Positions 8,574 to 17,186 are shown, counted from the stretch's first letter. The stretch: 64,000 nucleotides of DNA from CAVTPD01 sp963736575 (GCA_963736575.1 CAVTPD010000001.1:1550001-1614000); one strand, 5' to 3'. Numbers and translations are program-made. Notes: generated by a model from the sequence alone, not told the origin.

Positions 8574-9218
8574 TTAATTTTCCTGAAGTTGCTTGTGGGA
8601 ACCATCACAGTTGGGCATTTTTTTAGATAAACCACAAACGCAGTCGTTCATACCTTTTCCGCTTAAAATGCGGGAAGTGTATTTTTCAATACGCGTTTCA
8701 CGTGTTTTGGATTGTTTGGCTTGTTCAAAAAACATATTGTAGGCGCGTTGTCTACCTGGGGTTAGCGCTTTAAATGCGGTTTTAAATTTGTTGTCTTGCT
8801 TCATTTTGTTCTGCAATTCTTCTACCAACTCAAGTTCTGTGTTCTTTTTTAAAGGAACTTTTAAACCAATGTTTTCTACTTCAATGGCTTCGTAGATGTA
8901 GGCTTTTAACGTAGCTTCATGCTGAATAATTTCTTCTACACTAGTAAAACGTGCAAAACGCACCGACTGAGAATTTTCGCCGGGTGATTCCAAAATATGT
9001 TCAGAATCTTTTAATAAAACCCCTTTTAAAAAACTGAGAACGCAACTGTCTTTAAAACCGCTAATAATTAAAATATTGGTGTTTTTGTGGGTATAACATG
9101 GCTGCTTCCATTTGAGCTCTTCTGTTAAGCCACAATCCAAAACAAGGGCTCTTAAGTGTTTAAATTCTTCTTGCCACTTTTTAGCATTTTCTATAAAATC
9201 ATCAACCTTAGCATTCAT
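8574..9218 (-). CDS. YdeI family protein with C-terminal CDGSH iron-sulfur motif
   Basis: A 214-residue protein in three parts. Residues 1 to about 115 match the DUF1801 / YdeI fold (LTEELKWKQPCYTHKNTNILIISGFKD, then LSFLKGVLL). Residues about 130-185 match the YdeI/OmdA C-terminal helical part (FKALTPGRQRAYNMFFEQAKQSKTRETRIEK). The tail carries an exact CDGSH iron-sulfur signature, C-x-C-x2-S-x3-P-x-C-D-G-S-H, at Cys193, Cys195, Cys204 and His208, the four expected [2Fe-2S] ligands. The tail is thus probably a small redox or cluster-carrying element added to a protein of unknown function. No membrane segment is present. The start ATG fits the usual beginning of the DUF1801 domain. Confidence 0.85.
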   Translation of the reverse strand: MNAKVDDFIENAKKWQEEFKHLRALVLDCGLTEELKWKQPCYTHKNTNILIISGFKDSCVLSFLKGVLLKDSEHILESPGENSQSVRFARFTSVEEIIQHEATLKAYIYEAIEVENIGLKVPLKKNTELELVEELQNKMKQDNKFKTAFKALTPGRQRAYNMFFEQAKQSKTRETRIEKYTSRILSGKGMNDCVCGLSKKMPNCDGSHKQLQEN

Positions 9219-9285
9219 GTTATTAAGATATTAGTTTTTTTAAGATTCAGAAAGAAGGAAATTCTATTTCAACTACATTTATTGA

Positions 9286-9981
9286 GTGAAGCATTCACTT
9301 TCTATTATTATTCCAACCTTAAACGAAGAAAGTACTATTGGCTCTTTGTTGTTTTTCTTGTTGAAAGAAAGCCGAGAGTTGCCTGTTGAAATTCTAATAG
9401 CGGATGGCGGCAGTAGTGATGCTACGCTTACAATAGTAAAAAGTTTTTCTGAAGTGACTGTAGTTTCTTGTCCGGAGAGGGGTAGAGGACAACAAATGAA
9501 TTTTGCTGCGGCTCATGCGCAATACAAAGTACTGTATTTCTTACACGCCGATAGCCGACCGCCTTTTGGGTTTATCTATGATATCAATAAAGCAGTAGCC
9601 AATAAGTATAAAGCCGGTTGTTTTAGACTAAAATTTTATACAGATCATTGGTTTCTGAAAGCCAATGCTTGGTTTACCCGTTTTAACGTTTCCTTTTTTA
9701 GGTTTGGTGATCAAAGTTTATTTGTTACCCAAGAGGTTTTTAACGCTTGTGGTGGTTTCCGAAACGATTACTTGTTGTTGGAAGACCAAGAGATTATAAC
9801 CCGAATTCAACAATACACACGTTTTAAAGTATTGCCGAGCTATGTAGTTACTTCTGCTAGGAAATACCACCAAAACGGAGCGTTCAGACTGCAAGGTATT
9901 TACTTTAGAATCTGGCTGAACTATAAATTAGGTGCTTCTCAAGAAAAATTAATGCATATGTACAAAAGGAAGGTGAAGTAG
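9286..9981 (+). CDS. Family 2 glycosyltransferase (rSAM/selenodomain-associated type)
   Basis: A 231-residue GT-A glycosyltransferase. It opens with LSIIIPTLNEESTIG, continues with the nucleotide-sugar motif ILIADGGSSDATL, and has the metal-binding region YFLHADSRPP and a later DQSLFVTQEVF / LLEDQEI block that corresponds to the acceptor and catalytic-base region. The compact size and motif set fit the TIGR04283-type group. The start is a GTG at 9286, immediately before the first strand; no ATG is available in a suitable place. Sugar donor and acceptor are unknown. It is divergent from the YdeI gene and ends six bases from the stop of a convergent lipoprotein gene. Confidence 0.87.
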   Translation: MKHSLSIIIPTLNEESTIGSLLFFLLKESRELPVEILIADGGSSDATLTIVKSFSEVTVVSCPERGRGQQMNFAAAHAQYKVLYFLHADSRPPFGFIYDINKAVANKYKAGCFRLKFYTDHWFLKANAWFTRFNVSFFRFGDQSLFVTQEVFNACGGFRNDYLLLEDQEIITRIQQYTRFKVLPSYVVTSARKYHQNGAFRLQGIYFRIWLNYKLGASQEKLMHMYKRKVK

Positions 9982-9987
9982 GAACTG

Positions 9988-10566
9988 TTATTTAACAATC
10001 TCAAATTGCCATTGTGGCTCTATAAAGTCTTTTGAATATTCAGGAAGTATATTCTTTATGAATTCAATCAGCTGTTTTTTATTTTTTTTAGAACAATAGA
10101 GTTCTAGCTTAACGGCCCGTTTGTCTTGATAATAAAAGACTTTTGGTTCAGGTACAAATTGTTCTGGTTTATAATAACCCGATTTAAGATGAATTTTAGC
10201 AAAAGCACTTAAAGGTATTTGCTTACCGGATTCATTAGTGATGACTTGTTTAGACAATACATTACCAGAAATAGAATCACGGAGTTTCTGCAAGCGTACT
10301 TCCAGATTTTCTAAAGAAATATTGTGCTGTTCTATGGCTACTGTATCTAGGAGAATCTCATAAGAACCAACAAAAATTGGTAGCCCAATCACTTTAAGGC
10401 TATCTATTAAATTAGATTTTAAAAACTCGTTGTTTAATGCTTCGTACGTTTTTTTAGGGTTAATAAAGTTAGTGTAAATAATAATGTTAACTGTTCTGGA
10501 TGGAGTAGTACCACTACATGAAGAAATGATAAATAATAAAAGTATAGAATGGAAAAGTTTAGACAT
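9988..10566 (-). CDS. Lipoprotein resembling an RND-pump periplasmic segment
   Basis: A 192-residue protein with a lipoprotein signal (hydrophobic LLLFIISS followed by Cys17), so it is probably anchored on the periplasmic side. The mature part has an order of blocks reminiscent of the porter/docking region of heavy-metal RND pumps: GLPIFVGSYEILLDTVAIEQ, then a helix SLENLEVRLQKLRDSISG, then SGKQIPLSAFAKI, then a strand and helix (KRAVKLELYCS, KKQLIEFIKNIL). The CusA-type pump at the end of this window has the same run (GLPQLTVKHNRRKLAQYGIS, TANGSQVPLSEVSDI, then RRISVGINVRG and a helix). No transmembrane pump part is present. The resemblance is my own by-eye comparison; the function is unknown. 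Confidence 0.6.
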   Translation of the reverse strand: MSKLFHSILLLFIISSCSGTTPSRTVNIIIYTNFINPKKTYEALNNEFLKSNLIDSLKVIGLPIFVGSYEILLDTVAIEQHNISLENLEVRLQKLRDSISGNVLSKQVITNESGKQIPLSAFAKIHLKSGYYKPEQFVPEPKVFYYQDKRAVKLELYCSKKNKKQLIEFIKNILPEYSKDFIEPQWQFEIVK

Positions 10567-10620
10567 GTATGTAGTTAGTTCTTTAAAGAAAATGATGAGG
10601 TCATAAAATTTAAAAAAAAA

Positions 10621-11574
10621 TTACAACCACTTTTTCCTTTTAAAATAGACAAAAGGTAAGATGGCCGATAATACCATAACGGTTAATGCTATAGGGTATC
10701 CATAAATGGTATCTAATTCCGGCATTTTTTCAAAGTTCATGCCATAGACCCCGGCAATAAAAGTTGGAAGAGAAACGCAAACTGTTACAACAGTGAGCAT
10801 TTTGAAAATGTGGTTTTGCTCTAATTCAATTTTATTAGAGATGTTTTCTTTTAAATCGTCTAGACGGTCAAAATTAAATTGAATGTAATCGGACACAACA
10901 GCTAAATCGTTTAATTCTGTTGCAATATTATTTTTAATACCTATTTGCCGCTCCCAATTACTTTTCATGTATAACCTAAATACTCTTGTAGACTCAATAA
11001 GCAACTCTTTTATAAGTAAGTTGTTGAAATTATAGATAGTGATGATGTCCATTTCGGTACTAGAAAATTCTTTTTCAATAAGAACAGAATTGGCTAGTAC
11101 TTTTATTTGTCGGCTTAAATTTTCAGTAATATCAGCGAAATAATCGGCGATGAACTCAAATTGAAACTTGAAAATATCTTTTGAGTCTGCTATTTTTTGT
11201 AGGGTGTTAATTTTATTTGGATAAGCTTCATTAATGAAACTATCTAGGTTTGAACTTGAAAAAAGGAATAAACCAGACTGAGTAATTACAATAAATAAAG
11301 GTTCTTCAACCAGCCTTTTCTCTTTGTTGTAATAAGGTATAGAAAAGTGAAATGCAGCTTGATTGTCATCTTCTAAAAAATGCGAACTGATTTCAATGTC
11401 TTCATAATGTTTCATTATGGTAAAATTGAGACCAAAATTTTCTTCCAACCACAATAAATCCGAATTAGTATAGTCAAGAAAGTGCATGATGTGAAAATCT
11501 AACTTAGAAAGTTCTATTTCACTAGTGCTATTCGCTTGTAATGTGGTTTTAGTTTTTAATAAAATTTCAATCAT
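10621..11574 (-). CDS. CorA-type magnesium/cobalt transporter
   Basis: A CorA-family divalent cation channel: a long cytoplasmic N-terminal domain, a long stalk helix, and two C-terminal membrane helices with the signature YGMN just after the first (VCVSLPTFIAGVYGMN), ending in the positively charged KRKKWL tail. It would import Mg2+ (or Co2+/Ni2+) across the inner membrane as a pentamer. An ATG 48 bases upstream (11622) is in frame, but the ATG at 11574, giving MIEILLKTKTT, fits the usual start of the domain and avoids a non-conserved-looking 16-residue extension. The product is then 317 residues, normal for the family. Confidence 0.85.
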   Translation of the reverse strand: MIEILLKTKTTLQANSTSEIELSKLDFHIMHFLDYTNSDLLWLEENFGLNFTIMKHYEDIEISSHFLEDDNQAAFHFSIPYYNKEKRLVEEPLFIVITQSGLFLFSSSNLDSFINEAYPNKINTLQKIADSKDIFKFQFEFIADYFADITENLSRQIKVLANSVLIEKEFSSTEMDIITIYNFNNLLIKELLIESTRVFRLYMKSNWERQIGIKNNIATELNDLAVVSDYIQFNFDRLDDLKENISNKIELEQNHIFKMLTVVTVCVSLPTFIAGVYGMNFEKMPELDTIYGYPIALTVMVLSAILPFVYFKRKKWL

Positions 11575-11730
11575 AATATTCTCAAAATTAGCAAAATGCA
11601 CCATGCCCAAATGGGGATTCACATTTAAAAGTACTGCTTTATCTGTTTACCACAAAGAGGTGTTTTTTTAGTTTTATTTAAGTAGAAGTGTGTTAGGAAA
11701 GAAAAGGTCTATAAAAATAAGTGCATAAAA

Positions 11731-11754
11731 AAAGCCGGTGACTAAACCGGCTTT
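11731..11754 (-). terminator. Intrinsic terminator after secG
   Basis: A 9-bp perfect GC-rich stem (AAAGCCGGT with ACCGGCTTT) has a 6-nt loop. Read on the minus strand it runs straight into a run of Ts. It lies 57 bases past the secG stop and closes the miaB-to-secG operon. Confidence 0.88.
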
Positions 11755-11810
11755 AAGAAGAACGACTTTTGATGTATCATCCTTCGGCAGCAGCGCCGCC
11801 TTGAATATTA

Positions 11811-12179
11811 TTATTCAGCTGCAGGTACTTCAGCAGGAGCAGGAGTTCCTTCTGTTGCTGGCTGTGCTGGTTGTTGAAAGTTTTGTGCCGGAACTGAGTT
11901 CTTAGCGGCTTCAATGTTAGCATCTTCTTGTACTGCGCCATCTTCCATACCCATTGGTTTTAAGAAAGAATTAGCGGCTAAGCTTAATACAATTATGGCG
12001 ATAGCAAATCCCCATGTTAATTTTTCTAAAATGTCTCCTGTTTTTTTAACACCCATTAACTGAGAGGCTCCAGAACCGCCAAATGCGCTTCCTAAACCAC
12101 CTTTTGGGTTCTGTACTAAAACTACCAATACTAAAAGTACTGCAAGGATAACTATTAAGATAATGGCTGCTGTTTGCAT
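11811..12179 (-). CDS. secG: Preprotein translocase subunit SecG
   Basis: A 122-residue inner-membrane protein with the SecG layout: a first membrane helix (IILIVILAVLLVLVVLVQ), then the conserved loop NPKGGLGSAFGGSGASQLMG, a short KKTGDILEKLTW stretch, and a second helix. SecG supports SecYEG during protein export. The C-terminal tail is rich in Ala, Pro and Glu and is not part of the core. The gene begins one base after the TPR gene stops, so it is the last gene of a tightly packed operon. A strong terminator follows. Confidence 0.95.
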   Translation of the reverse strand: MQTAAIILIVILAVLLVLVVLVQNPKGGLGSAFGGSGASQLMGVKKTGDILEKLTWGFAIAIIVLSLAANSFLKPMGMEDGAVQEDANIEAAKNSVPAQNFQQPAQPATEGTPAPAEVPAAE

Positions 12180-12180
12180 G

Positions 12181-13644
12181 CTATTGATTTTTCAGTTTTT
12201 CTATTTGTGCCGCAAAGTACGATTTTTTATGAGGATTTCTTAATAATAATTGCTCATAAATGTTAATTGCCTTAGAAATATTTCCTTGGCTGGCATTAAT
12301 AAGGGCTAAATTTTCAGAAATAAAGGTTTTTTCTTTAATGCTATCGGTGGATAAATCTTCGTTTTTAGCGTTTCTTATAGGTTTAGAAATCTTTGGGTCT
12401 TTTTTAATAAAGTCTTCTATAATAGACATTACGTCTTCATCTTCTCTAAAAAGATCGGTTCGTTTTCGGTCTATTTCATCTAAATACCCTAAGATAAAGT
12501 CGGCACCGCTGTCTTTTTCATCCGTACCTGTATTTTCATTTTCCTTGCCAACAAAATACCCTAAACGGGTCTCGGTTCTTGGCGCTTTGTATACCTCTTT
12601 TTTTACAACCGGTTTTTTGCTGCTGGTTTTAGCTGTTGATGTTTTTTCGGGTTCGGCTGTTTGTTTATCTTTTGCGCTATCCTTCGTTATTTTAGCACTA
12701 GGCTCTTTTTTAGGAGTTGTCTTAAGTTTAGCGCTTGGTTTTTTGGCTTCTTTTGCAGGAGAAGCTGTTTCTGTTTCGGCTGTTGCTGGTTTAACCGACA
12801 TTCTAAACGGAGTAGAAGTATCTGCTTTTTCTTCCGTTTTAGAGCTTGATTCCTTAATGGTTGCTGATTTTTTGGCTTCTTGCTCTTCTTTAGCAATTAA
12901 GGCATCAAAGGCTTGTTTTTGCTTCCGAAGCAGTTCCAATTCATGCTGAATATCATCACGAAGTTCCTGTTTTTCAATCGGTTCTTCTTCAATAAGCGTT
13001 GGCTTTTTAATTTCTACCGGGAAAGGAACTTTATTTTCTTTTAGCGGAGCAATTGAAACCGGAATTTCTTCACTCGGTTCAGGTTTTTGGGGTTCTTCTG
13101 CTATTTCTTCGGGTTCGGAAGGAACTGTTTCAGCAATGGTAATCTCTAGACTTGGTTTATCCTCAATCGTTTCTATGCGTTCAATTGTTTCAGTAGATTC
13201 CGCATCAATGCTTTCAAGTATGATTTTTGATTCAGAAGGCTCTGCCGCTTCTGTTTCAATTCGTTCAGGAGGTGCTAATTCTTCTATTTCTGGAAGATGG
13301 TCTACAACAGCGTGTATGGGATCTTCTTCGTTTCTAATTTCTTCGCGTAGCAGTTCCTCTTGTACATCTGTACTGTAAGAATTGTTTTCTAGATCCTTAA
13401 GTTCTTCAATTGTTTCGGGCTTCAGAACAAACTTTTTAAGGTTCTTTCGGTCAGACGTGTAAGTTGCCGCCGTTCGTAATTTCATTTCCGCTAATGCACT
13501 TTCTTGCTTTACGTATTCTTTAGCTATAAGAATATGCGGAATTTGAAAATAAGGGAACGTAGCACTGAGTTCTTCCAGCGATTTTAATTCTTCTGGAGTA
13601 ACCTTTTTGCCCTGTACAATATGGTTGAACGATTGCTTATCCAT
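12181..13644 (-). CDS. Acidic, low-complexity protein with C-terminal TPR-like repeats
   Basis: An ATG at 13644, two bases after the lptE-like gene stops, gives a 487-residue protein beginning MDKQSFNHIV; an in-frame ATG further upstream lies inside the previous gene and is less likely. Residues 1 to about 100 form a helical domain (PEELKSLEELSATFPYFQI). A long middle section (about 100-370) is rich in Glu, Pro, Lys, Ser and Thr and is probably disordered. The C-terminus (SENLALINASQGNISKAINIYEQLLLRNPHKK) looks like a tetratricopeptide unit. No signal peptide or membrane segment is present, so it should be cytoplasmic. Function is unknown; its place between lptE and secG suggests an envelope or export link, but that is inference. 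Confidence 0.8.
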   Translation of the reverse strand: MDKQSFNHIVQGKKVTPEELKSLEELSATFPYFQIPHILIAKEYVKQESALAEMKLRTAATYTSDRKNLKKFVLKPETIEELKDLENNSYSTDVQEELLREEIRNEEDPIHAVVDHLPEIEELAPPERIETEAAEPSESKIILESIDAESTETIERIETIEDKPSLEITIAETVPSEPEEIAEEPQKPEPSEEIPVSIAPLKENKVPFPVEIKKPTLIEEEPIEKQELRDDIQHELELLRKQKQAFDALIAKEEQEAKKSATIKESSSKTEEKADTSTPFRMSVKPATAETETASPAKEAKKPSAKLKTTPKKEPSAKITKDSAKDKQTAEPEKTSTAKTSSKKPVVKKEVYKAPRTETRLGYFVGKENENTGTDEKDSGADFILGYLDEIDRKRTDLFREDEDVMSIIEDFIKKDPKISKPIRNAKNEDLSTDSIKEKTFISENLALINASQGNISKAINIYEQLLLRNPHKKSYFAAQIEKLKNQ

Positions 13645-13646
13645 AG

Positions 13647-14168
13647 TTACCATGTTCCAAAACAAGCATTAAAAATTTGGTAAACAAGCTGATCGGTGAT
13701 TTGTTCTATTAATTGTGACTCTACCTGACTTAAATTTTGATCGGCTTCGTACTCTGCAGCATAGGTAAATGACTTGTCAAAATTATCTTCCGTATTAAAT
13801 GGGTTTACGTAACTGGCTTTAACTGTTATGGTTAAACGGTTGGTAGCGGCTTGCTCTCTGGTAGCAGTAGCGCTGGCACCAGCAATTGAAACTCTATAGT
13901 CGGTAATAGAGCCTGTTAAAGAGGGTTCGTTAGCAATAGGTTTCTTTTCAATTAGTAATTTAGTATTACGCTGAAAATATTCTTGTATAGCAATGTTAAA
14001 GTTTTGGTCTAAAGAAGACGGGCCACCTGTAGATACGTTGTAAAATTCACCAATGTAAATTCGTTTGGCTTCTTCGGGTACGGAACTACCCGTAAAGTTG
14101 TAATTTACAGCGCAGGAACTTCCTATAAAGAAAAGAAGAAAGGGAATAAGAAATTTAATTGATGCCAT
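13647..14168 (-). CDS. lptE: LptE family LPS-assembly lipoprotein
   Basis: A 173-residue lipoprotein: signal segment FLIPFLLFFIGSSC with the lipidated Cys19. It has the architecture seen in Bacteroidota LptE-like proteins, with an early YNFTGSSVPEEAKRIYIGEF strand region, SLTGSITDYRVSIA in the middle, and a C-terminal helix SQVESQLIEQITDQLVYQIFN. LptE plugs and helps assemble the outer-membrane LPS translocon LptD. The reading frame begins 14 bases inside the end of the sigma-54 activator gene, so translation is probably coupled. Assignment to LptE follows size, lipobox, motif order and the operon context known in this phylum; sequence conservation in the family is low. Confidence 0.8.
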   Translation of the reverse strand: MASIKFLIPFLLFFIGSSCAVNYNFTGSSVPEEAKRIYIGEFYNVSTGGPSSLDQNFNIAIQEYFQRNTKLLIEKKPIANEPSLTGSITDYRVSIAGASATATREQAATNRLTITVKASYVNPFNTEDNFDKSFTYAAEYEADQNLSQVESQLIEQITDQLVYQIFNACFGTW

Positions 14169-15453
14169 ACTGTTTTATTTTTCTATACAGCGTTCTTTCG
14201 GAAATGCCCAAATCCTGAGCCGCGTATTTACGTTTGTTGTTGTTCTTTTTAAGCGCTTTTATAATTAATTCCTTTTCCTTGGTTTCTAAAGAAAGGGATT
14301 CGTCTTCGTATTCGTTATAGTCGGCATGGTCATCGTGCGAAAGATCTATAGTATGGTTGTCTTCGTCATAATGTTCATCAGAAGCGGCATTTAATAACAA
14401 AGAACCCGAATTCGGTTTGTCGTATTGTTTTTTAAGATCACTCAACTCGTTGTCCATATTGTCGAACAAGTCTTTGTGCTTTCTTAAAACTTGGTTTCGG
14501 TCGGTACCATCCTGAAACGATTCGTGTATCATCTGTTTCAATTCAGCCACGTCTTTTTTCATGTCGAAAAGAATCTTATACAAGATTTCTCGTTCGGAAT
14601 AACCGTTTTCATTTGAGAAACCATTTTCGGGCTGAAATAAAGCCGGAAGACTGTTGCTATGGTTTTTAGGAAGGTAATGCGCAAAGGTCTCGCGGTTAAT
14701 TTCCCGTTCCATTTCCAGAGCAGATATTCGGTCTACTAAATTTTTAAGCTGACGTATGTTGCCGGGGAAGGAATACTTTCTAAGTAGTTCTTGTGCATTT
14801 TCGGTAAGGGCTATAGGTTTTACTCGGTATTTTTCAGAAAAGTCAGAAGCAAATTTTCGGAACAGCAACCAAACGTCGTTACCACGGTTTCTTAGTGGAG
14901 GGACTTCAATAGGAACGGAATTCAGTCTGTAGTATAAATCTTCTCTAAATTTTCCTTTAGAAACTGCTGCATATAAATCGGTATGCGTAGCCGCTATTAT
15001 TCGTACATCTGTTTTTAATACTTTGGAAGAACCTACGCGTATGTATTCACCATTTTCTAGCACACGCAATAAACGGGCTTGGGTAGACATAGGCATTTCG
15101 GCTATTTCATCTAAAAAGATGGTTCCGCTATCGGTGACTTCAAAATATCCTTTTCGGGCTTCTAAGGCACCGGTAAAAGAGCCTTTTTCGTGCCCAAACA
15201 ATTCGGAATCTATAGTTCCTTCCGGAATAGCACCACAGTTAATGGCAATAAACGAATTATGTTTTCGCGGGCTTAAATGGTGTATTATTTTAGAAAACGA
15301 TTCTTTACCACTACCACTTTCACCGGTAATGATAATAGACATATCGGTAGGGGCAACCTGCATAGCTACTTGAACCGCATGGTTTAAAGCAGGGTGGTTA
15401 CCAATTATACCGAATCGCTGTTTTACGGTTTGTATTTCAGCTTCGTTAATCAT
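14155..15453 (-). CDS. Sigma-54-dependent transcriptional activator, no sensor domain
   Basis: A 432-residue bacterial enhancer-binding protein. The AAA+ domain begins almost at the N-terminus (IIGNHPALNHAV), with Walker A GESGSGKE (Lys50) and the sigma-54 contact loop as GSFTGA (91-96) rather than the common GAFTGA. A Walker B region (GTIFLDEIAEMP) and an arginine-finger region follow. Residues about 290-390 are acidic and without a recognised domain. The C-terminus is a Fis-type helix-turn-helix (KRKYAAQDLGISERTLYRKIKQYGI). There is no receiver, GAF or PAS domain, so activity may be set by expression level or a partner. It sits in the miaB-lptE-secG operon and overlaps lptE. Confidence 0.92.
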   Translation of the reverse strand: MINEAEIQTVKQRFGIIGNHPALNHAVQVAMQVAPTDMSIIITGESGSGKESFSKIIHHLSPRKHNSFIAINCGAIPEGTIDSELFGHEKGSFTGALEARKGYFEVTDSGTIFLDEIAEMPMSTQARLLRVLENGEYIRVGSSKVLKTDVRIIAATHTDLYAAVSKGKFREDLYYRLNSVPIEVPPLRNRGNDVWLLFRKFASDFSEKYRVKPIALTENAQELLRKYSFPGNIRQLKNLVDRISALEMEREINRETFAHYLPKNHSNSLPALFQPENGFSNENGYSEREILYKILFDMKKDVAELKQMIHESFQDGTDRNQVLRKHKDLFDNMDNELSDLKKQYDKPNSGSLLLNAASDEHYDEDNHTIDLSHDDHADYNEYEDESLSLETKEKELIIKALKKNNNKRKYAAQDLGISERTLYRKIKQYGIN

Positions 15454-15458
15454 AAAAA

Positions 15459-15689
15459 TTAAAGTAGTGTTTCTTTAATAACTATGGCTGTTACTAACAA
15501 TAGTGGTAAAAAGCCTAGTATTCTTAGTTTGATCTTTACTTTAGCAAAGCGTTCAACAGCAATTATGTATATAATGTTGATGAATGCTAGATTAAAGCCC
15601 AACAGAATGCCTTTCATACTTAGTATAAAGATAATGCTTAGTGCTGTTAGAAATATAAAAACCCAGTTAAGGATGTTGTCTTTTGTCAT
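15459..15689 (-). CDS. Small membrane protein, unknown function
   Basis: A 76-residue protein with three likely membrane segments: WVFIFLTALSIIFIL, LLGFNLAFINIIYIIA and a C-terminal ILGFLPLLLVTAIVI. It lies in the miaB operon, four bases after miaB and five bases before the sigma-54 activator, all on the minus strand. That packing is the main evidence that it is real; an open frame also exists on the opposite strand here but has no such context. No family is recognised. Confidence 0.65.
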   Translation of the reverse strand: MTKDNILNWVFIFLTALSIIFILSMKGILLGFNLAFINIIYIIAVERFAKVKIKLRILGFLPLLLVTAIVIKETLL

Positions 15690-15693
15690 GGTT

Positions 15694-17160
15694 TTATTTG
15701 TCGATTACCTCACCAATTAAAGTTGCTCTGGTATTGCGTATGATTTTAACAGGCACAACATCACCTATTTTATGATTTCCTTTAGGGAAAATTACGGTTG
15801 TATTTTCTGTAGTACGTCCTTTAAAATCATCCTCCGATTTTTTAGAAACGGCTTCAATTAAAACCTTATAGGTTTTTCCAATGGCTTTATCGCTCCATTC
15901 TTGTGTTAATTGGTGTTGTACCGTAATTACTTCGGCTAAACGGCGCTTTTTGGTTTCTAAAGAAACATCGTCTTCAAAATTCTTAGCGGCAATGGTACCA
16001 GGTCTTTCAGAATAATAATACATATAACTGAAGTGTAGCTTGGCTTTCTTCATTAAGGCAAGCGTATCTTGGTGTTCTTCTTCGGTTTCACCACAGAAAC
16101 CGGTAATCATATCGGAAGAAATACTTGTATCTGGCCCAACAATTCTTCTAATAGCTTCTACACGCTCTAAATACCACTCGTGGGTATAGTTACGGTTCAT
16201 TCTTTCTAGAATACGGTTGTTACCACTTTGTACTGGAAGATGCACGTGTTTGCAAATATTCTCGTACTTGGCAATAACATGCAAAACTTCGTCGGTTATG
16301 TCTTTCGGGTGAGAGGTAGAAAAACGGATCAATAAGTAAGGGCTTACTTGAGCCGTCATTTCTAATAACTCGGCAAAGTTTACTACGTTAACTTCATCGG
16401 TTTTTTCAATTTGGGCTTTTCCTTTTAATTCTGAATTTGGAGACCATTTGTATGAATCCACATTTTGCCCCAAAAGCGTAACTTCTCTATAACCTCTGTC
16501 AAATAAATCTTGTGCTTCTTTTACAATAGAATACGGATCTCGGCTTCGTTCTCTACCACGGGTGTAAGGCACCACACAGAAAGAACAAATGTTATCGCAA
16601 CCCCGCATAATAGAAATCATAGCGGTAACCCCGTTCGAGTTCAAACGAACAGGAGAGATATCGGCATAGGTTTCTTCTCTAGAGAGGAAGGTGTTGATGG
16701 CTTTTTCGCCATCTTCTGCTTTGTTAATTAAATTTGGAAGATCGCGGTAAGCATCAGGGCCGGCAACAAGATCAACAATTTTTTCTTCTTCCAGCAATTG
16801 TGATTTTAAACGCTCTGCCATACAGCCTAAAACACCAATAGTTAAACCGGGTTTAGAGGCTTTTATGCGGTTAAAATCCGTTAAGCGTTTTCTTACCGTT
16901 TGTTCTGCTTTGTCCCTAATGGAACAGGTGTTTAATAGAATTACATCGGCCTTTGTAAAGTCGGATGTAGTATCGAAACCATCTTTTTTAAGAATTGAAG
17001 AAACGATCTCGCTGTCCGAGAAGTTCATAGCACAGCCGTAGCTTTCTATATAAAGCTTTCGGTTTTTGCCTGTATTTTCTTCGGCAGTAACTTTTACTTC
17101 GCAAGCTTGTGCTTCTTGCGGCTCTAATAAATCAATGTCTTTTATTACCTGTTTGTTCAT
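15694..17160 (-). CDS. miaB: tRNA-2-methylthio-N6-dimethylallyladenosine synthase
   Basis: A 488-residue radical-SAM methylthiotransferase that adds a methylthio group to i6A37 of tRNAs reading U-starting codons. The N-terminal domain has the three cysteines of the auxiliary cluster (ESYGCAMN, LLNTCSIRD, GVLGCMAE). The radical-SAM motif is C-x3-C-x2-C in MRGCDNICSFCVVPYTRGRE. The C-terminal TRAM domain includes VLIEAVSKKSEDDFKGRT. The length is close to other MiaB proteins plus a short N-terminal extension. The gene is the first of an operon running to secG and has a consensus -7 element just upstream. Confidence 0.96.
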   Translation of the reverse strand: MNKQVIKDIDLLEPQEAQACEVKVTAEENTGKNRKLYIESYGCAMNFSDSEIVSSILKKDGFDTTSDFTKADVILLNTCSIRDKAEQTVRKRLTDFNRIKASKPGLTIGVLGCMAERLKSQLLEEEKIVDLVAGPDAYRDLPNLINKAEDGEKAINTFLSREETYADISPVRLNSNGVTAMISIMRGCDNICSFCVVPYTRGRERSRDPYSIVKEAQDLFDRGYREVTLLGQNVDSYKWSPNSELKGKAQIEKTDEVNVVNFAELLEMTAQVSPYLLIRFSTSHPKDITDEVLHVIAKYENICKHVHLPVQSGNNRILERMNRNYTHEWYLERVEAIRRIVGPDTSISSDMITGFCGETEEEHQDTLALMKKAKLHFSYMYYYSERPGTIAAKNFEDDVSLETKKRRLAEVITVQHQLTQEWSDKAIGKTYKVLIEAVSKKSEDDFKGRTTENTTVIFPKGNHKIGDVVPVKIIRNTRATLIGEVIDK

Positions 17161-17178
17161 GCGTATGCTTTAGCCCTG

Positions 17179-17186
17179 CAAATATA
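17179..17186 (-). promoter_or_regulatory. -7 promoter element for the miaB operon
   Basis: Read on the minus strand, TATATTTG matches the Bacteroidota consensus TAnnTTTG exactly and lies 18 bases before the miaB ATG, in a 60-base gap after smpB. It would give a very short leader of roughly ten bases. A TTG at the -33 position is not evident. Confidence 0.5.

Noticed and set aside
12260..12949. Long plus-strand open frame across the TPR-protein gene
   Set aside because: It is antisense to an operon gene rich in Glu/Lys codons, which leaves opposite frames open. The product is low-complexity Ser/Phe/Leu with no domain.
15484..15720. Plus-strand open frame opposite the small membrane protein gene
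   Set aside because: The minus-strand frame fits a packed operon with gaps of 4 and 5 bases; the plus frame has no such context.
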